This document shows positions 6,806 to 12,621 of a DNA stretch of 13,544 bases, one piece after another (positions within the stretch are counted from its first letter, which is position 1; every line of letters begins with the position of its first letter). A program made the position numbers and the translations under genes. Under the pieces are notes generated by a model. It saw only the letters and a list, made by a program, of their open reading frames with translations. It ran no database searches and had not been told where the DNA came from. The stretch is from contig VBMC01000115.1 of the NCBI GenBank assembly GCA_005879015.1, positions 1 to 13,544 of the forward strand, read 5' to 3'. This DNA comes from Methanobacteriota archaeon. GTDB taxonomy: Archaea; Thermoplasmatota; Thermoplasmata; RBG-16-68-12.

Positions 6806-6986
6806 CCTTGTCGGTACCCTGCAGGGTTACGTCTCCGCGATCCTGCAGAACCCCGTGTATCTGCTCCTCGCGGTCGGCGTCCTGGCCTTGCTCATGCTGA
6901 TCGTCGTCCTGCACCACATCCACAAGATCCACAGCGAAGAGATTTACGTCCACCAAGCCTGGGGCGCGAAGTACAAGGGCCGTTAG
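6798..6986 (+). CDS. Small single-pass membrane protein
   Basis: A 62-residue protein that I do not recognise. A short amphipathic N-terminus (MADLVGTLQGYVSAILQNP) leads into one strongly hydrophobic helix at about 21-43 (VYLLLAVGVLALLMLIVVLHHIH). A histidine- and lysine-containing tail (KIHSEEIYVHQAWGAKYKGR) follows. The positive tail suggests that the C-terminus is cytoplasmic. It overlaps the methyltransferase stop by eight bases (ATG inside AATGGCTGA), so it is probably co-translated with it. The frame has an earlier ATG at 6765, but that would lie wholly within the methyltransferase. Coding quality looks real (C/G third positions, a clean transmembrane segment). Confidence 0.65.
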   Translation: MADLVGTLQGYVSAILQNPVYLLLAVGVLALLMLIVVLHHIHKIHSEEIYVHQAWGAKYKGR

Positions 6987-7037
6987 CAGAAACCTCATAT
7001 CCGCCGGGCCGCATCGAGGCAGTCAGGCTAGAAGTCT

Positions 7038-7421
7038 TTGACGAACATCCCGGAGGGCCTACGCTATACGAAAGACCACGAGTGGGCGAAGATCGAAGGA
7101 AAACGGGTCCGCGTCGGAATCACGGACCATGCGCAGACCGAGTTGACGGACGTCGTATACGTCGAACTCCCGCCGGTAGGAAAAGTCGTCAAGCAAGGTG
7201 AGCCGATCGGAACGGTCGAGTCCGTGAAGGCCGTGAGCGAGATCTTTGCCCCGGTCACGGGGAAGGTCGTCGAGACCAACCAGACACTTGTAGATCAGCC
7301 CGAGCTGGTGAACAAGGACCCGTACAGCGCAGGCTGGATGGCGGTTCTCGAGGTCGCCGACCCTAAGGCGGTGGCTCCTCTCATGGATGCGGCAGCTTAT
7401 CGCCGACACATCGGCGAATGA
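7038..7421 (+). CDS. gcvH: Glycine cleavage system H protein
   Basis: The lipoyl-carrier protein that shuttles the aminomethyl group between the P, T and L proteins of glycine cleavage, or carries lipoate for other uses. The 127-residue length is normal. Family hallmarks are the start IPEGLRYTKDHEWAKIEGKRVRVGITDHAQTELTDVVYVELPPVG and the lipoylation site GTVESVKAVSEIFAPVTGKV with Lys64. NKDPYSAGWMAVLEV (94-108) follows. The start codon is TTG at 7038 (MTNIPEG); no ATG or GTG lies in frame upstream close enough to matter. P, T, L and lipoyl-attachment genes are not in this window. The 51-base gap after the small membrane protein gene could allow co-transcription. Confidence 0.95.
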   Translation: MTNIPEGLRYTKDHEWAKIEGKRVRVGITDHAQTELTDVVYVELPPVGKVVKQGEPIGTVESVKAVSEIFAPVTGKVVETNQTLVDQPELVNKDPYSAGWMAVLEVADPKAVAPLMDAAAYRRHIGE

Positions 7422-7515
7422 TTACGTTCCTCAGGTCGAATCTTGCGGAACGCCCGAAGAATCGTGAAATCGGGCTTCTCGAGCCAATGAGTTCGACCTG
7501 TCCCGTTGGATTGAT

Positions 7516-8139
7516 TCAGGAGGTGGGCACACCTTCGAAATCGATCGAGGGAATCTTCTTATCGAAGAAAATGTTCTTGTGGGACACGCTCATCGAAAGC
7601 GCGACAGCTAGGTCCGAGTGAATGATTCCGAGATGCCTCGCGGCCGCGGCGACTCGGGTCTGACAACGCGTGTCCACGTTGTTCATGCTCGCGAGCTTCG
7701 CGGCGGATCCTACAGCGATGCCGAGGTCGATGCACCGGATCTGGCAAATCGGTCCGAGGAACTCCCAATCCCGAGACTCCTCGGTGTGATGGGCCGGCGT
7801 CGCGCGCAGAAATTCGTTGCAGGTGCCATACCCGCACGCGCCGCAGTCGTACATGGGCGGATACCACTTCTCGAGTCCGATGAATAGGATGAGGTCCACC
7901 TTCTCTGTCGTATCGGCGTCGCGGAAGAAGATGGGGTTCTTGAGTTTCGTCCCCCGCGCCCGGAGCCATTCCGCGAGACGATGGAGAGTTTCTTTGTCCT
8001 GGACAATCGCGGTCTCAATGAACGGCTTAGATCCTTTGAGGAAGAGCTGCCCTCCGCTCTTCGGAGCGGTCATCGCGCTGACGGCGCACATCTTCGCGAC
8101 GTTCGCTACGACTTCTGTGAACATCTCGTGCTGGTCCAT
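7516..8139 (-). CDS. DUF2148 ferredoxin-domain iron-sulfur protein
   Basis: A 207-residue cytoplasmic protein of the DUF2148 family (proteins with a ferredoxin-like cysteine cluster, common in archaea and anaerobes). Its function is not established. MDQHEMFTEVVANVAKMCAVSAMTAPKSGGQ (1-31) is the typical N-terminus. The cluster motif is DCGACGYGTC, with C99, C102 and C107. It is joined by C132 and C136 in GPICQIRCIDLGIAVGSAAKLA, enough for a [4Fe-4S] centre. The end DLAVALSMSVSHKNIFFDK is also family-like. It is the second gene of a minus-strand operon, 18 bases after the ChrB-domain/propeller gene, with GGGGAG about ten bases before its ATG. The context suggests an electron-transfer or redox role for that cassette; this is inference. 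Confidence 0.87.
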   Translation of the reverse strand: MDQHEMFTEVVANVAKMCAVSAMTAPKSGGQLFLKGSKPFIETAIVQDKETLHRLAEWLRARGTKLKNPIFFRDADTTEKVDLILFIGLEKWYPPMYDCGACGYGTCNEFLRATPAHHTEESRDWEFLGPICQIRCIDLGIAVGSAAKLASMNNVDTRCQTRVAAAARHLGIIHSDLAVALSMSVSHKNIFFDKKIPSIDFEGVPTS

Positions 8140-8157
8140 TTGTGACAGCTCCCCATT

Positions 8158-9420
8158 TCATTCGTCTCGATATGTCGCTGCCCGGTGGGTGGCGGGTAGG
8201 AAGGCGTAGACCTTGTTTTCCCTTTGGTCGACCGCCAACGTGTGGGCTCCTTTCTCCGTCGGTACGGTTTCCAGGAGCTTCTTTCGCCTTGCGTCGAAGA
8301 CGTCAATCACTCCCGGGGTGCCGACCGCGACGTAGACATGGCCCAGGTTCGGGTTGAAGAAGACAACGTCCGGCGGGCCGCTGAGCTCCCCGACCAACTG
8401 AATCTCACCCGAGTCCAGATGAACCGCGACCAGCTTCGCTCCGTCACAAGCGCAGAAGAGGTATCTCCCTCGCGGATCGAGATCGAGGCCATGCGGTCCT
8501 TTGGCGGGCATTTTGTATCTCTCCAGCATCTTCGAGGGAGTCTTCGGATCGATTTCCGCGATAAGCGGAGGATCAGCGATGTTCAGATAGAAGGCGGTCG
8601 TCCGTTCGTCGTACACTGCCCACCGAGGTCGCCCTGGAAGGACCACACTCCCGATCACCATCTTCCGGTCGACGTCTATCATCGAAGCGGTCGATGAATT
8701 GCCGATTTCGGGGTCGCCGACATTTGCCACCAGCAAGAGGCCCCGCGATGGATCGAAAGCGAGCCCATTCGGACGGATTCCCGAGAAGAGTCTCAACATT
8801 TCTTGCTCCCTGCCGGCCGATAAAATGCTGATTGTGTTCTCGCCGCGATTGGCCGTGAAGAGGAGGTTCCTTTCGTCCGACACAAGTACGCCCGCGGCAC
8901 CCTTCAGTCCGTGAATGGACCGAAGGAACCGATCGGAGGCGGAGTCAATGACGTCGACATCGTCGTTCGACGTATGGGCGACGTAAAGCCGGGAGGACTC
9001 GTGATGGACCGCGGCGTGATCAAAGCCACCTTCCTTCACATGCGCGGGAAGCTCGATGTGGCCCAGAAGCCGGAGGCTCATCGAGTCGCATGCTCCAACT
9101 TGGCCTTGCCCCGGTCGAGGATTTCGAGGCGCGGCGTCCGCCGCGCGCACGATCTCGGCCATGTCGAGGAGCGCGGGGTCTGTAAGCTTGTATTTCTTGA
9201 TGATTGCGTCGAAGCTGCACCGCTCATCGCCGTCCTGCTTATAGTGGAACAACTCGGCACCGGGGCTGTCATACGGTATCGCGCCTCGTTCCTTCGCAAC
9301 GTCCAGGACCTTCTCACGCGGCACGAACAGAAACTCCGCCTTCGGATCAACGAATTTCGTGATGAGCCAAGGACACGCGATCCGGTCCACCTTCGCCTTC
9401 TCCCGGGTTACCCATTTCAT
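8158..9420 (-). CDS. ChrB-like (chromate-resistance) domain read in frame into a YVTN-type beta-propeller
   Basis: 420 residues from ATG 9420. That start is fixed by AAGGAGGG at 9427-9434, six bases upstream; an earlier in-frame ATG (9462) lies in the promoter. Residues 1-95 match the C-terminal domain of ChrB proteins: MKWVTREKAKVDRIACPWLI, FVDPKAEFLFVP, GAIPYD, ELFHY, CSFDAIIKKY, DPALLDMAEIVRAAD. From Met114 (ATG 9081) comes a soluble propeller of about seven repeats, with blade strands such as VDVIDSASDRF, ASMIDVDRKM, IAEIDPKTPS, LVAVHLDSGE and IDVFDARRKK. There is no signal peptide. The linker 96-113 is glycine/proline-rich and not family-like. A +1 shift there gives a ChrB-like end, with a TGA overlapping ATG 9081 (ATGA). 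This may therefore be two genes, 9078-9420 and 8158-9081, fused by a frameshift. The substrate is unknown. Confidence 0.8.
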   Translation of the reverse strand: MKWVTREKAKVDRIACPWLITKFVDPKAEFLFVPREKVLDVAKERGAIPYDSPGAELFHYKQDGDERCSFDAIIKKYKLTDPALLDMAEIVRAADAAPRNPRPGQGQVGACDSMSLRLLGHIELPAHVKEGGFDHAAVHHESSRLYVAHTSNDDVDVIDSASDRFLRSIHGLKGAAGVLVSDERNLLFTANRGENTISILSAGREQEMLRLFSGIRPNGLAFDPSRGLLLVANVGDPEIGNSSTASMIDVDRKMVIGSVVLPGRPRWAVYDERTTAFYLNIADPPLIAEIDPKTPSKMLERYKMPAKGPHGLDLDPRGRYLFCACDGAKLVAVHLDSGEIQLVGELSGPPDVVFFNPNLGHVYVAVGTPGVIDVFDARRKKLLETVPTEKGAHTLAVDQRENKVYAFLPATHRAATYRDE

Positions 9421-9426
9421 TCGAAG

Positions 9427-9434
9427 CCCTCCTT
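9427..9434 (-). promoter_or_regulatory. Shine-Dalgarno site that fixes the ChrB-domain start
   Basis: On the minus strand it reads AAGGAGGG, six bases before ATG 9420. This selects MKWVTRE as the N-terminus, as in the ChrB family, over the in-frame ATG at 9462. Confidence 0.7.
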
Positions 9435-9452
9435 GAGTAGATTCGCTACGCA
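9433..9452. promoter_or_regulatory. Putative operator copy 1 (GTAG-N5-CTAC) at the ChrB-side promoter
   Basis: TTGAGTAG, then ATTCG, then CTACGCA. The core GTAG-N5-CTAC (9437-9449) is an inverted repeat. It lies where transcription of the minus-strand operon should begin (TATA-like box at 9468-9475), so a bound protein would block initiation. It differs from copy 2 only in the five spacer bases. The PadR-type regulator encoded next door, or the ChrB domain itself, is the likely binder; this is inference. Confidence 0.5.
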
Positions 9453-9467
9453 GGTAGTGCATCTATG

Positions 9468-9475
9468 TATATTAA
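9468..9475 (-). promoter_or_regulatory. TATA-like box of the ChrB-propeller/DUF2148 operon
   Basis: On the minus strand it reads TTAATATA, about 48-55 bases before ATG 9420. Initiation is expected near 9443-9447, leaving a leader of about 25 bases that contains the Shine-Dalgarno motif. Confidence 0.45.
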
Positions 9476-9503
9476 TCTGTCCGACGAGTTGGTCGACTTG
9501 GCT

Positions 9504-9523
9504 TTGAGTAGCATATCTACGCA
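9504..9523. promoter_or_regulatory. Putative operator copy 2 (GTAG-N5-CTAC) at the padR-side promoter
   Basis: TTGAGTAG, then CATAT, then CTACGCA. It is 71 bases from copy 1, in the same orientation. The core (9508-9520) abuts the TATA-like box CATATAA at 9522-9528, covering the region where TFB would bind. This fits autoregulation of the PadR gene. A third, degenerate copy (GTAGTGCATCTATG) is at 9454-9467. Confidence 0.5.
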
Positions 9524-9528
9524 TATAA
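9522..9528 (+). promoter_or_regulatory. TATA-like box for the PadR-MFS operon
   Basis: CATATAA, about 36-42 bases before ATG 9564. Initiation is expected near 9548-9552, giving a leader of roughly 12-16 bases. This position rules out starts upstream of about 9550, including an open-frame ATG at 9465. Confidence 0.45.
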
Positions 9529-9563
9529 GCCCGAACGCGGTTGGCTCCGGCACGGGTGAGCTG

Positions 9564-10184
9564 ATGGCAGTCACCGCACCGCGGGGGATGAAAATGGGAG
9601 CCGTCTCCCTTTGGCTGCTCCTCCTCTTGTCGGAGAAGCCGATGTACGGGTATGAGGTGATCCGAGAACTCGAGAAACGGTTCTCGGGTTACTGGAAGCC
9701 CAAGACCGGGACGATATACCCGGCCTTCGAGAAACTCGAGGAAGGGGGTCTTGTGACGAGTCGGATTGAGTTTCGGGATGAAGGGCTCGACCGGAAGCAT
9801 TACGCCCTCACGGAGAAAGGACGGGCCGAGCTTTCCCAGAGCATGAGCCATTGGACCAAAATGATGGAAGTCTTGGAAAATTACCGCGAGGTCCACGAAT
9901 CGATCTTCCGTTACAAGAGCCGGCTCAGCAAGGAGGATCTCTCAAAGTCTCTGGTGGCTTTGGGGGAAGGATTGGGTCGGCGTTCCGTCGATTTTTCTAA
10001 AGTCCTGCCGGGACAGAAGAAGACCCTGGTTCAGCCCACCGAGCCCGTGACGTTCAAGCTTCTCTACGCCAAGGAGGAGGACGAACTGGAGATCCACATG
10101 GAACTCAAGTGGACTCCGATCCACCCGGCACGTCCCAGGGGCAAGATCGCGCAGCCCCCGAAACGCCTCCGGCGCACGCTCTGA
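9564..10184 (+). CDS. PadR-family transcriptional regulator
   Basis: A 206-residue DNA-binding protein. The winged helix runs MGAVSLWLLLLLSEKPMYGYEVIRELEKRFSGYWKPKTGTIYPAFEKLEEGGLVTSRIE, with the PadR signature GTIYPAFEKLEEGGLV at 49-64. The wing DRKHYALTEKGR follows. The C-terminal part (SHWTKMMEVLENYREVHESIFRYK) is the helical dimerisation arm. An extra region of about 80 residues to the end has a beta-like segment (VTFKLLYAKEEDELEIHMELKW) and a basic proline-rich tail, perhaps an effector-binding addition. ATG 9564 was chosen because GGTGA lies just upstream and the TATA-like box is at 9522; ATG 9588 is an alternative. It probably controls the divergent operon, itself and the MFS exporter that follows after five bases. 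Confidence 0.88.
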   Translation: MAVTAPRGMKMGAVSLWLLLLLSEKPMYGYEVIRELEKRFSGYWKPKTGTIYPAFEKLEEGGLVTSRIEFRDEGLDRKHYALTEKGRAELSQSMSHWTKMMEVLENYREVHESIFRYKSRLSKEDLSKSLVALGEGLGRRSVDFSKVLPGQKKTLVQPTEPVTFKLLYAKEEDELEIHMELKWTPIHPARPRGKIAQPPKRLRRTL

Positions 10185-10189
10185 ACGCG

Positions 10190-11401
10190 GTGGGTCGTAC
10201 GGGTTTCGGAAACTGGATTGATCGAGACGGCAAACTCATCCTCCTAGAGAAGTCCGTCCGCACCGTTCCCTACGGTTTTCTCGGAGTCATCTACGGCGTC
10301 TACCTGGCCCAACTCGGATTCAGCGCCTTCGCGATCGGAATCGTCCTGACCCTGACCGTGCTCAGCAGCGCATTCTACACGTTCATCATCAGTTTCGTCG
10401 CGGACCGGATTGGCCGGAGGAGAACGCTCGTCTTCTTCGCCCTCACCGATTTCGTCGCGGGAACCCTGCTGTTCGTCTCGACGGACTGGTGGGCTCCGGT
10501 GCTCGCGGGCATCGCAGGGAACATGACCGTCGGGGCTGGAGAAGTGGGACCGTTCCTTTCGCTCGAACAGGCGATTCTCCCGCGGACCGCCCGCGCCGAT
10601 CGCAGGACGCTCGCATTCAGTGTGTACAACTTGGTCGGATACGGCGCGTCTTCAGCAGGAGCGCTTTTGGCGGGACTGCCGAGATACGTGGGCTACCCGC
10701 CGCTGTTCCTGGCCTACATGATCTCCGGACTGATCGGAGCCGTGCTCTACTCTTCCCTCTCCGGAGGGGTCGAACCGGAGTCCAGGCCTGCGCGACGGCC
10801 GGCGCTCTCCCCCCGTAGCCGTCCCACCATCGCCAAGTTGTCGGCCCTGTTCGCGGTGGATGCGTTCGGCGGCGGCTTCATCGGACAGAGCATCCTCTCG
10901 TACTATTTCTTCCTCCGATTTGGACTGGATTTGGCCACCCTCGGGGCCATCTTCTTTGCGACCCAGTTGGTGACCGCCCTGTCGTTTCTCGTATCGGAGC
11001 GAATCGCGCGAAGGATTGGACTGTTGCGGACGATGGTCTTCACTCACATGCCCTCGAACGTCTTCCTCATCGGGGTCGCGTTCGCGTCGACACCTTTGAC
11101 AGCCGTATTCTTCCTCCTCTGCCGTCAGTCGTTATCGCAAATGGACGTGCCCGCGAGGCAATCCTACGTCATGGCAATCGTCGACGAATCGGACCGGACC
11201 GCGGCCGCGGGGCTCACGAGCACGACGCGCACCGTGACCTCGTCGATCAGTCCATCGCTGGCGGGCTACGCCCTCGCGAATCTCTGGTTAGGCGTACCGT
11301 TAGTGGCCGCGGGGATTCTCAAGTTGGCCTACGATGCGTTGATCTACAAGGAATTCCGGCAAGTTCGGCCTCCGGAGGAACGAGCGGTCAGCCCGAAGTG
11401 A
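10190..11401 (+). CDS. MFS transporter (probable drug, metabolite or oxyanion exporter)
   Basis: A polytopic inner-membrane major facilitator of 403 residues with about twelve hydrophobic segments in two halves. Motif A between helices 2 and 3 is VADRIGRRRTL (70-80), after FAIGIVLTLTVLSSAFYTFIISF. A charged loop near 190-210 (EPESRPARRPALSPRSRP) separates the halves. SERIARRIGLLRT is the equivalent loop in the second half. GTG 10190 was chosen because it lies five bases after the padR stop and leads directly to the conserved NWIDRDGKLILLEKSVRTVPYGF. The frame is open back to GTG 10109 inside padR, but that part looks like shadow. The substrate cannot be read from sequence; PadR and ChrB-domain neighbours suggest stress-inducible efflux. 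Confidence 0.88.
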   Translation: MGRTGFGNWIDRDGKLILLEKSVRTVPYGFLGVIYGVYLAQLGFSAFAIGIVLTLTVLSSAFYTFIISFVADRIGRRRTLVFFALTDFVAGTLLFVSTDWWAPVLAGIAGNMTVGAGEVGPFLSLEQAILPRTARADRRTLAFSVYNLVGYGASSAGALLAGLPRYVGYPPLFLAYMISGLIGAVLYSSLSGGVEPESRPARRPALSPRSRPTIAKLSALFAVDAFGGGFIGQSILSYYFFLRFGLDLATLGAIFFATQLVTALSFLVSERIARRIGLLRTMVFTHMPSNVFLIGVAFASTPLTAVFFLLCRQSLSQMDVPARQSYVMAIVDESDRTAAAGLTSTTRTVTSSISPSLAGYALANLWLGVPLVAAGILKLAYDALIYKEFRQVRPPEERAVSPK

Positions 11402-11476
11402 ACCTGTCCGCTGCACAGCCCTTCGAGAGACGTTCACGGGGCGATACGCACCTCAGCCTTCGCCGTCAGGCGGTCC

Positions 11477-12310
11477 CTAGCCGAGGAAGTGTGCCAGCTC
11501 CGGGTTGATCTTGCTCGCGTGGGTCCAGATCAGGCCGTGCGGAGCGTCCTCGATCGTGATGAGCTTGCATCCCTTCACGAATTCCGGCATGCGCCTCGCC
11601 GAGACGGGGAAGGGCACAATCCGGTCTGCCGTGCCGTGGATCACCAACGTGGGCACGTCGATGCGTTTGAGGTCGTTCCGGAAGTCCGTCGATGAGAACG
11701 CCGTGACGCAATCCAGGGTGCCTGTGGGCGAAGCGGCCGCCGCGATGTTCCAGTTGAGCTGCACGGCCTGGTCCGTGATTTGCTTGCCGCGGAAGACGTC
11801 CACGTTGAAGAAATCCGAAAGAAACTGGGAAAGAAACGCCGGACGGTCTGCGGCGATCCCGGCCTTGATTCCCTCGAAGGCCCCGGCATCGACTCCTTCC
11901 GGATTGTCCGCCGTCTTGAGCAGAAACGGTGGTACCGCGCTGATGAACACCGCCTGGCTTACGCGGTCGGATCCGTACTTGCCCAGATAGCGGGCCACTT
12001 CGCCGCCGCCCATGGAGAAGCCGACCAACCCGAAATCGCGGAGGTCGAGCTCCGTCACGAGCTTGTGCAGGTCTTCGGCGAATGTGTCGTAGTTGTAGCC
12101 CGTCGTAGGCTTGCTGGATTGGCCGAACCCTCGGCGGTCGTAGGCGATGACCCGGTTGCCCGCTTTCAGTAGGTCCAACACTTGCTTTTCCCAGGAGGCG
12201 CTGCTCAGAGGCCATCCGTGGATCAGCACGACCGGCTTCCCCGTGCCGTGGTCTTCGTAGTACAGTTTGATGGGTCCCGAGTTTTCCTGGCCGACAGTGA
12301 TGCTGCTCAA
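11477..12310 (-). CDS. Alpha/beta hydrolase, non-heme chloroperoxidase/perhydrolase-like
   Basis: A 277-residue soluble esterase-fold enzyme. Visible features are the oxyanion loop HGWPLSSASW (31-40), YDRRGFGQSSKP (58-68), nucleophile Ser99 in GFSMGGGEVARY, catalytic Asp229 in HGTADRIVPF, and His258 in DAPHGLIWTH. This set and SSITVGQENSGPIKLYYEDHGTGKPVVLIHG at the start are typical of cofactor-free haloperoxidases. These act mainly as esterases or perhydrolases; the natural substrate is unknown. The start is TTG 12310. GGAGAGGG (12316-12323) precedes it by five bases, and the family N-terminus begins there. The frame stays open to an ATG at 12469, but those 53 codons cross the promoter and look non-coding. 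It is transcribed away from the tRNA gene. Confidence 0.9.
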   Translation of the reverse strand: MSSITVGQENSGPIKLYYEDHGTGKPVVLIHGWPLSSASWEKQVLDLLKAGNRVIAYDRRGFGQSSKPTTGYNYDTFAEDLHKLVTELDLRDFGLVGFSMGGGEVARYLGKYGSDRVSQAVFISAVPPFLLKTADNPEGVDAGAFEGIKAGIAADRPAFLSQFLSDFFNVDVFRGKQITDQAVQLNWNIAAAASPTGTLDCVTAFSSTDFRNDLKRIDVPTLVIHGTADRIVPFPVSARRMPEFVKGCKLITIEDAPHGLIWTHASKINPELAHFLG

Positions 12311-12345
12311 AATATCCCTCTCCGGGTCTCCGTACACGAGTGGGA

Positions 12346-12352
12346 GTATATG
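12346..12352 (-). promoter_or_regulatory. TATA-like box for the alpha/beta hydrolase gene
   Basis: On the minus strand it reads CATATAC, about 36-42 bases before the TTG start at 12310. It predicts initiation near 12320-12327 and excludes the upstream ATG at 12469. The remaining intergenic DNA to the tRNA (about 12353-12498) shows nothing I can identify. Confidence 0.45.
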
Positions 12353-12498
12353 ATGACTGGTACTGAGAGTATGAGTGGCCCACCGAAAATATGGAGGCGG
12401 GAGCGATGAACCCGAATCAGCACGGAAGCGGGTGGCGGTCCTCTCTTTGCGTCCATCGCCGTTTCCCACGAGGAATCGGGACCCAGCGGGCGAGACCT

Positions 12499-12507
12499 TC
12501 TTATCGC
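12499..12507 (+). promoter_or_regulatory. Box A-like promoter of tRNA-Arg
   Basis: TCTTATCGC-type sequence centred about 28 bases before the mature tRNA 5' end, the usual spacing for an archaeal tRNA TATA box. It is the only AT-rich site close to that position. Confidence 0.4.
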
Positions 12508-12530
12508 AGAACCAAGTACGGAGAAAGAGT

Positions 12531-12604
12531 GCCCGCGTAGGTTAGTCCGGACAGACTATCGGGCTTCGGACCCGAAGACCCCGGTTCGAATCCGGGCGCG
12601 GGCG
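12531..12604 (+). tRNA. tRNA-Arg (anticodon TCG)
   Basis: A complete 74-base cloverleaf. Acceptor GCCCGCG pairs with CGCGGGC, and T8 A9 follow. The D-stem is GGTT/GACT around a loop with G15, GG and A21. The anticodon stem TCGGG/CCCGA holds the loop CTTCGGA, with anticodon TCG (reads CGA). A four-base variable loop (AGAC) leads to the T-stem CCCGG/CCGGG with loop TTCGAAT. The discriminator base is G. The next bases are CTCCA, so CCA is not encoded directly. There is no intron. C48 can pair with G15. It lies 17 bases from the 3' end of the convergent aminotransferase gene. Confidence 0.95.
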
Positions 12605-12621
12605 CTCCAGGGGAACCAGCC

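Noticed and set aside
9421..9462. Upstream start (ATG 9462) for the ChrB-domain gene
   Set aside because: It overlaps the putative operator and lies upstream of the expected transcription start; the Shine-Dalgarno motif at 9427-9434 points to ATG 9420.
9465..9563. Upstream start (ATG 9465) for the PadR gene
   Set aside because: These codons cover the divergent promoter and the operator repeats; the PadR fold starts after ATG 9564.
11466..12383. A 305-residue minus-strand frame overlapping the hydrolase
   Set aside because: It is another frame of the same strand over the alpha/beta hydrolase gene, with no motifs and Arg/Gly-rich composition.
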